DNA of 64,000 nucleotides from Campylobacter sp. VBCF_01 NA2 (GTDB taxonomy: Bacteria; Campylobacterota; Campylobacteria; Campylobacterales; Campylobacteraceae): positions 1,302,001-1,366,000 of the forward strand of contig NZ_CP115607.1 in assembly GCF_027797205.1 (NCBI RefSeq), in the 5' to 3' direction. The position numbers were made by a program, and so were the translations under genes. Below are positions 8,807 through 17,911 of the stretch, one piece after another (the stretch's first letter is position 1; every line of letters begins with the position of its first letter). Under the pieces are notes generated by a model, which saw only the letters and a list, made by a program, of their open reading frames with translations, was not told the origin of the DNA and searched no databases.

Positions 8807-11098
8807 CTAACTCTTCCACAAAATCGAAATTTTTTCATCATAAATATCTGTCTTTTTCGGAGCCAGCGACACTACGCCAAGCTCGATATTTTTGAGATCC
8901 AAGCTCTCTTTTAACTGCGCGATTTGCTCATCAAATCTCTCTTGCAGAGCCTGCATTTGCGAGTATAGCTCATCTACGCTAGCTTCTGCATTTTTGGCTT
9001 CGTTGCGCTGGGTTAGCACGCGGTGAGCGTTTCGCACGCCACTTACGGTTTTGCTAATCGTAGTCGCACTAGCGCGCGATCTGCCAAAAAGCGAGCCTAG
9101 TATCGCGCTTCCTATGCTAAGGGCTGCATTAATTCCTTGGCTAGTAACATCGCTTTTTTCTTTTTCTAGCTTCTCTTCGGCGCGGTTTATGCGGGTTTGA
9201 AGCGTAGATTTTTCTTTTTCAAATTTAGCTAGAATTTCATCTGTTTTTTGCTCTAAAATTTCATTTGCCTTATCTTGCAGTCTTTGATAAAATTCCTCTT
9301 TGCTCTCATCTGGCGTGCTGTGCATATCAAGCGCGCTGTATAATTCTAACCTTTGATTACGATAAACCCAGTCTTTGAAATTGCGAATAAAAGTGGCGAA
9401 ATTTTTCGCACTAGCAATAAAGCTTGGCAAAGCGCAATACGACGAATCCTCTAACTCATCGCTTCGTATATTATCGATAGCGCGGTCGCTCGCCTCGTCC
9501 CAGTTAATTTCGCTAGCATCTGAGATATCAAGCAAATACGCGTAATCCCTCGTGTATTCGCCCTCTTTGTCAGCATAGCGCACCTTAGCTGTGGCGTATA
9601 GATACGGGCTTAGCTCACGAGAGGCGCCGTAGCTGTAAATTTGCGAAATTTCATTTGATACGATTGGTTTGGCACTGCTTGCGCTTTTTACTTTGTTTCC
9701 AGTGCCACTCGCGCCTGGTGCGCCCTTTTTTTCGCTCATTAAATTTGAAATTTGCTCGTTGCTTAAAGGGCCTTTTAAATAACTAAGTGCAAAGCGAGTT
9801 TCTATCGTTTTTAGGCTATCCTCGTTGATATTTTTGACTAAGAAATTTCGCTTTTTAAGGTTTGAGATTTGCTCCATTAGCGCAGATTTATCCACAGGAT
9901 TTGAGCCAATTCCGCTAAGTCCGCCGATTACTCGCTCTTTATCTTGGGCGGTTTGGAGGCGGCCGATAAACCAAGTGCCGATATTGCTAAGACCTTTGTA
10001 ATCCAAATCCACAGGGTTTTGCGTGCTAAGAACGCAGCCTAGCCCAAAAGCGCGCGCTTGTTTTAGCAGGGTTAGCATAGGGGTTTTTGACGGCGGATTG
10101 CCATTTGGCGGGAAAAATCCATAAATCTCGTCCATATACAAAATCGCTCTAAGCGCGCTGGTGCCTTGCGTTTGGCGCATCCAATTAACCATTTCGTTTA
10201 AAAGCAAGGTTACGAAAAACATTCTCTCATCGTCATTTAAATGCGCGATACAAAAGATATTCGCCCTAGCCTTGCCACTCTCATCAAATAGCATTTTTGC
10301 GATATCTAGCCTCTCGCCCTCGCACCAAAGCTTGAAACTTGGGCTTGCGATTAGGGCGTTGATTTTCATAGCTAGCGCCATGCGTTTATCGCTAGGGAAG
10401 AAGTTATTCACATCAAAAACGCCGATTTTATCAAACGGCGGAGTGATGATTTGGTTGATGAGATCGACCACGCTCACGCCCCTGCCCTCGCTGAAATTTG
10501 AACTAAAAATTTGAGAAATCAGCAAAAATTCCGGCGAGCTTAGATTATCGCTAGTAATGCCAGCTAGGCTAAGCACGCTAGAAGCGATACCGCAGATATA
10601 ATTATTCATATCCTCATCGTTTAAATTTTTCGGTGCTTCAAAGTCGCTAAGCAGGCTAACTCCTAGCCCAGCGCTTGATTTTGGCGTATAAATTTTAAAC
10701 TCGGCGCTGTTTTTAAGTAGCTCGACTCTGTCTAAATTTTGGTAAGAATTTTCTATGCCATTTCGCCACATTTGCGCAGTTTCACTTGCCATTTGCTCCA
10801 CGCTAAGGCCTTTATTCGCAGCCTCTGTTTCGTCGATATAAGGCAGAAAATCCTGCGCGCTCATATTTGGAAATGTAAGAGCTAAATTTGTCAAATCGCC
10901 CTTGGGATCGATGATGATAGATGGGATATTATCAATCGCGGCCTCTTCTAAAAGCGTGATTCCAAGACCGGTTTTACCACTACCAGTCATACCAATGATT
11001 AGTGCGTGGGTTGTGAGATCTTTGTTTTTATACAAATACGGCTCAGAATTTTCGAGCCCCAAATAAAAAAGCTTCAAATTTTCTTGCAAAGTCTTCAT
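8807..11098 (-). CDS. HerA/VirB4-like AAA ATPase (DUF853 family)
   Basis: 763 aa. Walker A is GMTGSGKTG (residues 36-44), with a DPKGDLTNL motif near 65. Walker B is LYMDEIYGF with a following S-T-Q-N-P sensor, and an arginine-rich FIGRLQTAQDKERV region follows. A coiled coil spans roughly 620-660, and near 665-690 there is a Gly/Ala-rich stretch (GINAALSIGSAILGSLFGRSR). DUF853-type proteins are hexameric DNA-translocase relatives with no settled role. It is transcribed with plsY and folB downstream. A conjugation role is not supported, as no mating-pair genes are nearby. Confidence 0.75.
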   Translation of the reverse strand: MKTLQENLKLFYLGLENSEPYLYKNKDLTTHALIIGMTGSGKTGLGITLLEEAAIDNIPSIIIDPKGDLTNLALTFPNMSAQDFLPYIDETEAANKGLSVEQMASETAQMWRNGIENSYQNLDRVELLKNSAEFKIYTPKSSAGLGVSLLSDFEAPKNLNDEDMNNYICGIASSVLSLAGITSDNLSSPEFLLISQIFSSNFSEGRGVSVVDLINQIITPPFDKIGVFDVNNFFPSDKRMALAMKINALIASPSFKLWCEGERLDIAKMLFDESGKARANIFCIAHLNDDERMFFVTLLLNEMVNWMRQTQGTSALRAILYMDEIYGFFPPNGNPPSKTPMLTLLKQARAFGLGCVLSTQNPVDLDYKGLSNIGTWFIGRLQTAQDKERVIGGLSGIGSNPVDKSALMEQISNLKKRNFLVKNINEDSLKTIETRFALSYLKGPLSNEQISNLMSEKKGAPGASGTGNKVKSASSAKPIVSNEISQIYSYGASRELSPYLYATAKVRYADKEGEYTRDYAYLLDISDASEINWDEASDRAIDNIRSDELEDSSYCALPSFIASAKNFATFIRNFKDWVYRNQRLELYSALDMHSTPDESKEEFYQRLQDKANEILEQKTDEILAKFEKEKSTLQTRINRAEEKLEKEKSDVTSQGINAALSIGSAILGSLFGRSRASATTISKTVSGVRNAHRVLTQRNEAKNAEASVDELYSQMQALQERFDEQIAQLKESLDLKNIELGVVSLAPKKTDIYDEKISILWKS

Positions 11099-11158
11099 AA
11101 ATTTTCCTTCGTAAAATTTGGCGCATTATATCATTTAAATTTTTAAATTTAAATTTGC

Positions 11159-11164
11159 TACAAT
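11159..11164 (+). promoter_or_regulatory. -10 element (TGCTACAAT)
   Basis: TACAAT at 11159-11164 with a TGC extension, 25 nt upstream of the ATG at 11189, which has AAGGAATTT as ribosome binding site. The same GCTACAAT string recurs at 27881 and 32160, so it looks like this genome's standard extended -10. Confidence 0.5.
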
Positions 11165-11188
11165 ATCCTAAATTTAAGGAATTTATCA

Positions 11189-12112
11189 ATGTTGGAACAA
11201 AAAATTAAAAACAATGCTAGCGGAATTTTGCTCTATGGTATCGTTCCGCCAAAAATCAGTTTCGAGCCCGAAAAAATCGAGCGACTTGGCGCGCTTTGGA
11301 GAGAGCGCATAAACTCCATGCCTTGCGATGGCATAGTCATTTATGATTTGCAAGATGAGAGCGCAAGGACGAGAGAGACGCGCACTTATGAATTCATCGA
11401 AACGCTAGATCCCGCGCTGTATTACACCAAACACCTGCGCGAGGTCAAACCAGCCATAATCTACCGCGCTGTGGGAAAATACAATGAGAGCAAATTTAAC
11501 GAAATTTTAAATGCAAGAGCGAGTAATTTTGGCGTATTTGTGGGGGCTTCCTCGAAATACGATACGATGAAAATCCCGCTAAAACGGGCATATCAGATAA
11601 AAAAAGAGATTGCTAGCGATTTGCATTTGGGCGGAATTTGCATAGCCGAGCGCCACAAACAAACACGCGCCGAGCACCTAAAAATCGCGTCAAAAAGCAT
11701 AAGCGGGTGCGAGTATTTCATAAGCCAAGCTGTCTATGACGCTGAGAGTGTGAAAAATTTCATAGATGATTATGCTAATCTTGGGTGCAAAAAAGTGCCT
11801 ATAATCTTTACTTTCACGCCGTGCGGAAGCGAAAAAACGCTCGAATTTATGAAGTGGCTTGGCATTAGCGTGCCGGATTTTTTGGAAAATCGCCTAAAAA
11901 CCAGCACCGATATCTTGCAAAGCTCGGTGAGCCTGTGCGTGGAGCTGTTTGATTTCATCTACAAATACTCGCTTGCAAAGGGCATTAGCGTGGGGGCAAA
12001 TGTGGAGAGTGTCAGCACCAAAAAGGCTGAAATCGAGGCTTCGATCGAGCTTTTGAAAAAAATCAAAAAAATAATCGTAAAAAGGGAAAATTTAGGAATT
12101 GGCGAAAAGTAA
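11189..12112 (+). CDS. methylenetetrahydrofolate reductase-like TIM-barrel protein
   Basis: 307 aa, length of a MetF catalytic domain. GGICIAERHKQTRAEHLKIASK and GCEYFISQAVYD match the MTHFR pattern for folate/flavin-proximal strands, and TFTPCGSEKTLEFMKWLGISVP matches the later barrel strand. The N-terminus (LLYGIVPPKIS) differs from the usual FE-x-x-PP-K of MetF, so this is probably a divergent paralogue rather than the main MetF. It stands alone between the HerA-like gene (divergent) and the DUF2130 gene (convergent). The substrate is unproven; metE at 56760 would use the product of a true MetF. Confidence 0.65.
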   Translation: MLEQKIKNNASGILLYGIVPPKISFEPEKIERLGALWRERINSMPCDGIVIYDLQDESARTRETRTYEFIETLDPALYYTKHLREVKPAIIYRAVGKYNESKFNEILNARASNFGVFVGASSKYDTMKIPLKRAYQIKKEIASDLHLGGICIAERHKQTRAEHLKIASKSISGCEYFISQAVYDAESVKNFIDDYANLGCKKVPIIFTFTPCGSEKTLEFMKWLGISVPDFLENRLKTSTDILQSSVSLCVELFDFIYKYSLAKGISVGANVESVSTKKAEIEASIELLKKIKKIIVKRENLGIGEK

Positions 12113-12137
12113 ATTTCGCCAAAATTTAGTAGATTTG

Positions 12138-12189
12138 TGGCGCAAAATTTTGTTTAAATTTCACCCAAATTTTGCTAAATTTTGCGCCA
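12138..12189. terminator. 13-bp inverted repeat between convergent genes
   Basis: TGGCGCAAAATTT (12138-12150) pairs perfectly with AAATTTTGCGCCA (12177-12189), enclosing 26 nt. It lies exactly between the stops of the MetF-like and DUF2130 genes, so a bidirectional terminator is the simplest reading. The stem ends in A/T runs on both strands. Confidence 0.55.
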
Positions 12190-12201
12190 AATTCGCCAAA
12201 T

Positions 12202-13545
12202 TTACTCGCCCGAATTCTGCCCTGCTTCATCAAACATTTTTTGCACGCTTGGAGCGTTGTTGGTTAGCTTTTTGATAGTTAGTTTTTCGGCTTTATCATT
12301 AGCTAGGCGCAGGTTATTTTCAGAAGATAAAAGCTCATTTTTTACCTTTTCTAGGTGGCTTATGGTTTTGTCGATTTCATCGATTGCCTTTTGAAATTTC
12401 TCGCTTGCTAAGCGGTAATTTTTGCCAAATTTATCCTTAAATTCGTCAATATTGCTTTTAAAGGTTTCGATATCTAAATTTTGGTTTTGATACTCTACTA
12501 GACGCTTTTTATCTTCGAGCGAATTTAGCGCAGCATTGCGTAGTAGCGAGATTATCGGCAAGAAAAACTGCGGGCGGATCACATACATTTTTTCATATTT
12601 GTGCGAAACATCGACGATACCGGTGTTATAGAGCTCACTATCGCTTTCAAGTAGCGAGACAAGCACTGCGTATTCGCAGTTTTTCGCATTTCTGTCCTTG
12701 TCTAATTTGGCAAAAAATTCCTCGTTTTTGTGCTTTGACGCGGTCGTATCGGCCTCGTTTTTCATCTCAAACATTATCGAAATATACTCTACGCCATCTT
12801 TGAAATCGCGAAATATAAAATCGCCTTTGCCGCCCTCTTTGACCTCATTGTCTTTTTCAAAATAAGCGTTTGCAAATGCGGTGGTGCGGAGCTTCTCAAA
12901 CTCTGTGCTACAATGTGTTTCCAAGCTCTCGCCAACCATTTTTGTCGATAATTTCGCCTTTAAATCCTTGTAATAATCTATCATCGCGTCTTTGTCGCTG
13001 ATTGTTTTTTCGAAATTTTCACGCAAAATTTGCTCTTTTTCGACGAAATTTTTTTCTTTTTCGCTCAGTGTTATTTTAAGCTCGGAAATTTCGCTATCTT
13101 TGCTCGAAATAGCGTTGCTCACAGCCAAATTTTTCTCATTTTCACTTGCGCTGATTTTGGCGTTTAACTCAGTGATTTTCTGATTTAGCTCTGCGATTTT
13201 AGCCTCATTTTCTAGGGAAATTTTGCTTTTTTCAATCTCAAATTTTTGCGTTAAATTCTCATCTTTGCCTTTTAGTTCGGCCTGTGATTTCGCCAAAATT
13301 TCTTTAAGTTGTGAAATTTCACTATCTTTTTGCGCTTTTAAATTAGCTATATATTCTTTTGCCCTAGCGATTTCTTGGGATTTTACAAGCTCTAATTCAC
13401 TTTGAAATTTTGCGTTTTCGTTTTGTAATCTCTCGTTTACAATTTTCTCAAATTCGCTATTTCTGATTTGGCTTACGATTTTTTGGTATTCACTCTCATC
13501 AATTGCGAAAATTTCGCCGCAGTTTGGACATTTGATTTCGGACAT
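12202..13545 (-). CDS. DUF2130 coiled-coil protein with N-terminal zinc ribbon
   Basis: 447 aa. The N-terminus has CPNCGEIFAI (residues 5-14), half of a zinc-ribbon. Residues about 30-190 are heptad-rich Glu/Lys coiled coil. The C-terminal half is the DUF2130 domain, with DFIFRDFKDGVEYISIMFEMKNE and a later KHKNEEFFAKLDKDR segment. That arrangement resembles a PD-(D/E)xK nuclease core. No function is established for the family. It is monocistronic, with its own upstream gap to fabH. Confidence 0.8.
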   Translation of the reverse strand: MSEIKCPNCGEIFAIDESEYQKIVSQIRNSEFEKIVNERLQNENAKFQSELELVKSQEIARAKEYIANLKAQKDSEISQLKEILAKSQAELKGKDENLTQKFEIEKSKISLENEAKIAELNQKITELNAKISASENEKNLAVSNAISSKDSEISELKITLSEKEKNFVEKEQILRENFEKTISDKDAMIDYYKDLKAKLSTKMVGESLETHCSTEFEKLRTTAFANAYFEKDNEVKEGGKGDFIFRDFKDGVEYISIMFEMKNEADTTASKHKNEEFFAKLDKDRNAKNCEYAVLVSLLESDSELYNTGIVDVSHKYEKMYVIRPQFFLPIISLLRNAALNSLEDKKRLVEYQNQNLDIETFKSNIDEFKDKFGKNYRLASEKFQKAIDEIDKTISHLEKVKNELLSSENNLRLANDKAEKLTIKKLTNNAPSVQKMFDEAGQNSGE

Positions 13546-13628
13546 GATTTTTCCTTTACTTTAAAATTTTAGTGAATTTTACAATAAGAATTCGACAATT
13601 AATGTCTAAATTTGATAAATTTTGAAAT

Positions 13629-14615
13629 TTAAGCGTTAAATTTAAATAGCACAGAACCCCAAGTAAATCCCCCGCCAAAGGCGTCTAGCAAGACTAACGA
13701 GCCATTTTTTAGCCTGCCAGTCTCATAAGCTTCGTTTAGTGCCATTGGGATTGAAGCCGAGCTTGTGTTGCCGTATTTTTGCACAGTTACGACACATTGA
13801 TTTTCCGTAAAGCCTATCTTTTCGCGCACTGCCTCGATTATGCGCAAATTCGCCTGGTGCGGGACAAACAGATCAATATCGCTAGCTTTAAGGCTATTTT
13901 TTTCTAATGCCTCTTCGACCGATTTTATCAGCGTTGGAACTGCGATTTTATAGACATCTTGACCGCGCATTTTGATAAATCCGAGCTTATCGTCTAAAAT
14001 TTGTTGTGAGATAGGATTTGCGCTCCCAGGTGCTGGCGTGATCAAATAATCAGCCTTTGCGCCGTCGCTCGCACTGTTTGTGTAGATTATGCCCTCACCC
14101 TCGCCCTCGCTCACTACCGCTGCGCCAGCGCCGTCGCCAAAAAGCACGCAGGTGCTTCTATCGCCATAATCCGTAATCGCGCTTAGTTTTTCGCTTCCGA
14201 CGATTAGTATATGCTTTTTCGCTCCGCTTTCGATAAGCGATTTTGCTAGGTCTAGTAAATATACAAATCCACTACACGCAGCACTTATATCAAACGCCAT
14301 AACGCCAAATTTACACCCTAGCTTATCTGCAATCAAAGCCGCAGTTGATGGCATACAAAAATAATCAGGCGTGATTGTAGCGCAAAGCACAGCGTCGATT
14401 TGCTCTGCTCTTAGCCCGCTTCTTTGAAGTGCCAAAGCAGCAGCCTTTGCGCCCATATCGCTAGTAGCCTCATTTGTATCTGCGATATGGCGTTCTTTAA
14501 TGCCCGTTCTTTGGGTAATCCACTCATCGCTGGTATCGACCATACCCTCCAAATCGTGGTTTGTTAGAACTCTCTTTGGAGCGTAGGCGCCTATGGATAC
14601 CACCGAAGCCTTCAT
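13629..14615 (-). CDS. fabH: beta-ketoacyl-ACP synthase III
   Basis: 328 aa. The catalytic triad is present: Cys114 in [12 protein letters not shown], His in VPHQANLRI (about residue 254) and Asn in [10 protein letters not shown] (about 284). The C-terminus [11 protein letters not shown] is typical. FabH condenses acetyl-CoA with malonyl-ACP to start fatty-acid synthesis. It sits 2 nt after plsX in the classical rpmF-plsX-fabH block, and DUF177 and ndk lie upstream, an order shared with C. jejuni. Confidence 0.97.
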   Translation of the reverse strand: MKASVVSIGAYAPKRVLTNHDLEGMVDTSDEWITQRTGIKERHIADTNEATSDMGAKAAALALQRSGLRAEQIDAVLCATITPDYFCMPSTAALIADKLGCKFGVMAFDISAACSGFVYLLDLAKSLIESGAKKHILIVGSEKLSAITDYGDRSTCVLFGDGAGAAVVSEGEGEGIIYTNSASDGAKADYLITPAPGSANPISQQILDDKLGFIKMRGQDVYKIAVPTLIKSVEEALEKNSLKASDIDLFVPHQANLRIIEAVREKIGFTENQCVVTVQKYGNTSSASIPMALNEAYETGRLKNGSLVLLDAFGGGFTWGSVLFKFNA

Positions 14616-14617
14616 CT

Positions 14618-15610
14618 TTATCCTTGGTTGTAGTTGCTAAGTTGGGTTTGGATAACCGAGTTTATGTTTGAATCCGAAAATTTAAGCGCTTGAAAAATTG
14701 CGTTTTTTATCGCTTTTGGCGTGCTTTTGCCGTGGCTTATGATTACGCACTCTTTCACGCCCAAAAGTGGCGCACCACCAGTTTCATCGTAATCGGTCGA
14801 TTTTTTGATTATCTTAAATACTCGCCTCATCAAAATCGAACCAGCTATCGCAATCGGCGATTTTTTCGCCTCTTTTTTGATAAGCTTATTCATAGCGCTG
14901 GCTATGCCTTCGCTGGTTTTAAGCACGATATTTCCGATAAATCCGTCAGTGATGACGACATCTACCGAACCGTCGAAAATCTGATTTCCCTCGGCGTTAC
15001 CGACGAAATTTTGCATTTTTTTGAGTTTTGGGAAAATTTCTTTATTGACCTCGTTACCCTTGCTATCCTCTTCGCCATTTGACAAAAGCCCGATTCTAGG
15101 GGTTTTAATCCCCATAATCTCTTTTGCGTAAGCCTCGCCCATAACGGCAAATTCGAATAAATTTTCAGGTTTGCAATCCACATTTGCCCCGACATCTAAA
15201 ACCAGCGTTTTACCACCCTGACTAGTCGGAAAAAGCGTAGCAATGGCTGGGCGCGAAATACCTGGAATTCTACCGATTCTAAGCGTAGCTAGGCTGTGCG
15301 TAGCCCCGCTATGACCAGCTGAGACCACGGCCTTACAGGTGCCATTTCTGACTAAATCTACTGCTTGATAAATGGTGGAATTTTTGCGCTTTAAAACATC
15401 TGTCGCACCCTCTTTCATCTCGAAAACTTCGTCAGTTTGGACATACTCTATATATTTTTGAAATTCTGCCGGGATAAAAGGGGCGATTTTTGCCTCGTCG
15501 CCTACTAAGAAAGCTTTGAATTTTTGCTCTCTTAGCGCTTCAATAACTCCGCATACAATAGGCTCGCAACCGAAGTCGCCACCCATTGCGTCGATAGCAA
15601 TCGACGTCAT
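14618..15610 (-). CDS. plsX: phosphate acyltransferase
   Basis: 330 aa. The opening [11 protein letters not shown] and the segments [26 protein letters not shown] and [12 protein letters not shown] are standard PlsX. The enzyme makes acyl-phosphate from acyl-ACP for PlsY (8154-8798). It lies 4 nt after the rpmF stop and 2 nt before fabH, so these genes are co-transcribed. Confidence 0.97.
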   Translation of the reverse strand: MTSIAIDAMGGDFGCEPIVCGVIEALREQKFKAFLVGDEAKIAPFIPAEFQKYIEYVQTDEVFEMKEGATDVLKRKNSTIYQAVDLVRNGTCKAVVSAGHSGATHSLATLRIGRIPGISRPAIATLFPTSQGGKTLVLDVGANVDCKPENLFEFAVMGEAYAKEIMGIKTPRIGLLSNGEEDSKGNEVNKEIFPKLKKMQNFVGNAEGNQIFDGSVDVVITDGFIGNIVLKTSEGIASAMNKLIKKEAKKSPIAIAGSILMRRVFKIIKKSTDYDETGGAPLLGVKECVIISHGKSTPKAIKNAIFQALKFSDSNINSVIQTQLSNYNQG

Positions 15611-15614
15611 GGGA

Positions 15615-15761
15615 TTAGTATTCTCCTGTATTTTTATTTACTCTGTGAGGAATCTTCCAGCTACCGTCTTTGTCTTTGACTGGCACAGGTAGAGTTACAG
15701 TGTAATGAGTTCTTCTTTTTGCTGCGCGAGTTTTACTCACTCTTCGTTTAGGAACTGCCAT
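15615..15761 (-). CDS. rpmF: 50S ribosomal protein L32
   Basis: 48 aa, encoded between plsX and DUF177. Translation begins [20 protein letters not shown] and ends RVNKNTGEY. The usual L32 N-terminus is present, without the zinc-binding cysteines (the Cys-minus form). The ribosome binding site is AAAGGAGAAAA just upstream of the ATG at 15761. L32 binds 23S rRNA near the peptidyl-transferase centre. The DUF177-rpmF-plsX order is conserved across bacteria. Confidence 0.97.
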   Translation of the reverse strand: MAVPKRRVSKTRAAKRRTHYTVTLPVPVKDKDGSWKIPHRVNKNTGEY

Positions 15762-15780
15762 TTTTTCTCCTTTATAAAAT

Positions 15781-16131
15781 TTATAATTCTTTACATTTAT
15801 CGCAATAAAAGTAGTCGCTCTTTATCGCTTCTACTTCGCTTTGTAAAATTTCGTCTACGTCGATACTGCCCTCGAAAAACTCGATTACATCTAAGCTATC
15901 AGAGCCTCTATATATCCCGTCGCTTAGCGTTAAATCGACATTTTCGTCTAAGTTTAACTCAAATTCGCTTCCGCAACGATCACAAATATATGGTATCGCT
16001 CCGCAAATTTGGCCACTGCATTTATACAGGCTTTCTCCTGATTTGTGCAACTCGCCACTAAATTTAACACCGCCACTTTGGGTATCAAATTTAATCGGCT
16101 CTTTTGTGATTTTTACAAAGCTAATTTTCAA
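15781..16131 (-). CDS. DUF177 (YceD-like) protein
   Basis: 116 aa, slightly short for the family. It has a CxxC pair ([12 protein letters not shown], about residue 50) and a second near the C-terminus ([10 protein letters not shown]), suggesting a zinc site. The acidic strand before the second pair is typical. YceD/DUF177 proteins are nearly always encoded just upstream of rpmF, as here (19-nt gap), and are linked to 23S rRNA or ribosome biogenesis. It is the second gene of the ndk-led block. Confidence 0.85.
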   Translation of the reverse strand: MKISFVKITKEPIKFDTQSGGVKFSGELHKSGESLYKCSGQICGAIPYICDRCGSEFELNLDENVDLTLSDGIYRGSDSLDVIEFFEGSIDVDEILQSEVEAIKSDYFYCDKCKEL

Positions 16132-16140
16132 AATTTTACC

Positions 16141-16554
16141 TTAGCAAATCTCTTTTTTAGCAAAGAAAAATGCAATCTCGATAGCTGCGTTTTCTAGGCT
16201 ATCGCTACCATGGACTGCGTTTGCATCGATACTTTCAGCGAAATCAGCGCGAATTGTGCCTGGCTTTGCCTCTTTTGGATTTGTTGCACCCATTAGTTCG
16301 CGGTTTTTAGCTACTGCGTTCTCGCCCTCTAAAACCATAACCACAACCGGGCCACTAACCATAAAATCAACTAATTCGCCAAAAAATGGACGATCTTTAT
16401 GAACTGCATAGAACGCTTTTGCGTCATCTACGCTTAATTGCAATTTTTTTGCTGCTGCTATACGCAAACCGTTGCTTTCAAATCTATCTATGATTTTGCC
16501 TATAACGCCCTTTTTTACGGCATCTGGCTTAATTATTGATAGTGTTTGTTGCAT
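16141..16554 (-). CDS. ndk: nucleoside diphosphate kinase
   Basis: 137 aa, full length. It shows [13 protein letters not shown] at the N-terminus and the active-site [12 protein letters not shown] with phospho-accepting His115. It interconverts NDPs and NTPs. The gene is 9 nt upstream of DUF177 and is probably the first of the ndk-DUF177-rpmF-plsX-fabH unit. The order matches C. jejuni. Confidence 0.97.
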   Translation of the reverse strand: MQQTLSIIKPDAVKKGVIGKIIDRFESNGLRIAAAKKLQLSVDDAKAFYAVHKDRPFFGELVDFMVSGPVVVMVLEGENAVAKNRELMGATNPKEAKPGTIRADFAESIDANAVHGSDSLENAAIEIAFFFAKKEIC

Positions 16555-16660
16555 ACGAACTCCTTTATTGTAAAAGGATGATTATATCTAAAATAGGTTA
16601 AAATTTATTTAAGAATTAAATTTTCATGGCATTTAAGCCATGAAAATTTTGAATTTGTAT

Positions 16661-16945
16661 TTATGCGACTACCGGAGTATCGCCACCGCGCAATTCTGCG
16701 CCGATTTCAGCTTTGCTTGGTTGTCCAGCGACAACTTCGCTCCAAACGATACAGCCGTCAGTTGGACAGGCGTTTGCACAGGCTGGTTCGTCATTGTGGC
16801 CTACACACTCTACGCATTTATCAGCATATACATAGTATGTGTCTGCCCCTGTTGGGTTATCGCTATCATCAACAATCGCGCTAACTGGGCACTCATCGAT
16901 ACAAGAACCGCATGCTATACAAATATCAGTAATTTTTACTGCCAT
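16661..16945 (-). CDS. fdxA: 2[4Fe-4S] ferredoxin, divergent from ahpC
   Basis: 94 aa from the ATG at 16945, chosen because AAAGGAGAAAATATG gives an ideal ribosome binding site; an upstream TTG-type start would add 13 unlikely residues. Cluster motifs are CIACGSCIDECP and CVECVGHNDEPACANACP. In C. jejuni the equivalent gene, also divergent from ahpC, is iron-induced and needed for aerotolerance. A -10 (TATTAT) for this gene reads at 16980-16975. The shared 175-bp gap to ahpC allows joint control. Confidence 0.93.
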   Translation of the reverse strand: MAVKITDICIACGSCIDECPVSAIVDDSDNPTGADTYYVYADKCVECVGHNDEPACANACPTDGCIVWSEVVAGQPSKAEIGAELRGGDTPVVA

Positions 16946-17076
16946 ATTTTCTCCTTTATCAAAAAATACTCTAAATAATAACACACATTTTTTAAAAAGT
17001 CATTAAAAATTTTGATTAGATTTGAATTTTATATTGCGTGTAAATTTGGTTTAAATTTTTTATAAGATAAAATGTG

Positions 17077-17106
17077 TATAATTCGCAAATAATAAATTTT
17101 ATTATT
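17077..17106 (+). promoter_or_regulatory. ahpC -10 with 9-1-9 palindromic operator at the start site
   Basis: TATAAT at 17077-17082 gives a start site near 17089. AATAATAAA (17088-17096), one T, then TTTATTATT (17098-17106) is a perfect 9-1-9 inverted repeat covering about +1 to +18. Fur and PerR operators have 7-1-7 geometry, and PerR represses ahpC in C. jejuni, so a PerR-type operator is likely. The ribosome binding site AAGGAGAAA follows. Confidence 0.55.
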
Positions 17107-17120
17107 AAGGAGAAAATATC

Positions 17121-17717
17121 ATGTTAGTAACTACAAAAGCAGTAGATTTTACAGCACAAGCCGTTCTTGGCGACAACAGCATTGTAGAGGATTTCAACCT
17201 TTACAAAAACATCGGCCCAAAAGGCGCAGTTGTGTTCTTTTATCCAAAAGATTTCACATTTGTTTGCCCTAGCGAAATTATCGCATTTGACAAACGCTAT
17301 AAAGAATTTAAAGATAGAGGCGTAGAGGTTATCGGCGTATCTTGCGATAGCGAGTTTGTTCATCTTGCATGGAAAAACACACCAGTAAATGCAGGCGGTA
17401 TCGGCAAAGTCCAATTCCCACTAGTTTCAGATATCACAAAAGATATCGCTAGAAGCTTCGATGTGCTTTTTGGCAACGCAGTTGCGCTAAGAGGCTCATT
17501 TTTGCTAGATAGCGACGGCACAATCCGCCACGCTGTCATCAACGACCTTCCGCTTGGCAGAAATATCGACGAGATGATTCGTATGGTAGATACTATGCTA
17601 TTTACTAACGAGCACGGAGAGGTTTGCCCAGCTGGCTGGAACAAAGGCGACGCTGGTATGAAGGCTAACCCACAAGGCGTAGCCGAGTATTTAGGCAAAA
17701 ACTCAGACAAACTATAA
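17121..17717 (+). CDS. ahpC: alkyl hydroperoxide reductase C, 2-Cys peroxiredoxin
   Basis: 198 aa. The peroxidatic Cys49 lies in YPKDFTFVCPSE and the resolving Cys169 in GEVCPAGW, both required for the typical 2-Cys cycle. The C-terminal tail (GVAEYLGKNSDKL) lacks a strong YF motif, so it may resist over-oxidation. It reduces H2O2 and organic peroxides, and is a known CosR and PerR target in C. jejuni. It is transcribed alone, with two hairpins downstream. Confidence 0.97.
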   Translation: MLVTTKAVDFTAQAVLGDNSIVEDFNLYKNIGPKGAVVFFYPKDFTFVCPSEIIAFDKRYKEFKDRGVEVIGVSCDSEFVHLAWKNTPVNAGGIGKVQFPLVSDITKDIARSFDVLFGNAVALRGSFLLDSDGTIRHAVINDLPLGRNIDEMIRMVDTMLFTNEHGEVCPAGWNKGDAGMKANPQGVAEYLGKNSDKL

Positions 17718-17723
17718 AACTCC

Positions 17724-17753
17724 AAATTTGGCGCAGCCCCCTGCGCCAAATTT
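17724..17753 (+). terminator. 13-bp hairpin after ahpC
   Basis: AAATTTGGCGCAG-CCCC-CTGCGCCAAATTT, a perfect 13-bp stem with a 4-nt loop, 7 nt after the ahpC stop. The run ends in TTTA rather than a long T tract. It may terminate or protect the mRNA 3' end. Confidence 0.6.
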
Positions 17754-17771
17754 ATCACGCAAACGCGTGCG

Positions 17772-17815
17772 TATGGGGCCTTCCCCCTAAGGCTCCACCT
17801 TTATGTATCCCCATA
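17772..17815. other. structured 44-nt element of unknown role
   Basis: An outer stem TATGGGG (17772-17778) / CCCCATA (17809-17815) encloses GCCTT-CCCCCT-AAGGC (17778-17793) and the single-stranded TCCACCTTTATGTAT. It is richer in G+C than the surrounding spacer. It lies between two hairpins after ahpC and 97 nt before the M16 gene. No known RNA class is recognised. Confidence 0.35.
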
Positions 17816-17828
17816 AAATTGAAATTTT

Positions 17829-17856
17829 AAGAGAGCCTTTAAAAGCTCTCTTTTTT
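17829..17856 (+). terminator. intrinsic terminator
   Basis: AAGAGAGC-CTTTAAAA-GCTCTC followed by TTTTTT: a classic Rho-independent terminator for transcripts reading rightward from ahpC. The TAAAAT at about 17881 that follows is a plausible -10 for the M16 gene. Confidence 0.8.
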
Positions 17857-17911
17857 CATTTAAAATTTACTATTTTCAGTTAAAATCTCGCTTTTTTAAA
17901 AAGGATAATTT

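Noticed and set aside
8807-11098. Conjugative VirB4/TraG ATPase
   Set aside because: No other secretion or mating genes nearby; the motifs fit the HerA-like DUF853 family.
12182-12394. 70-aa plus-strand frame at the MetF-like / DUF2130 boundary
   Set aside because: Overlaps the 13-bp inverted repeat and the antisense of DUF2130; no ribosome binding site.
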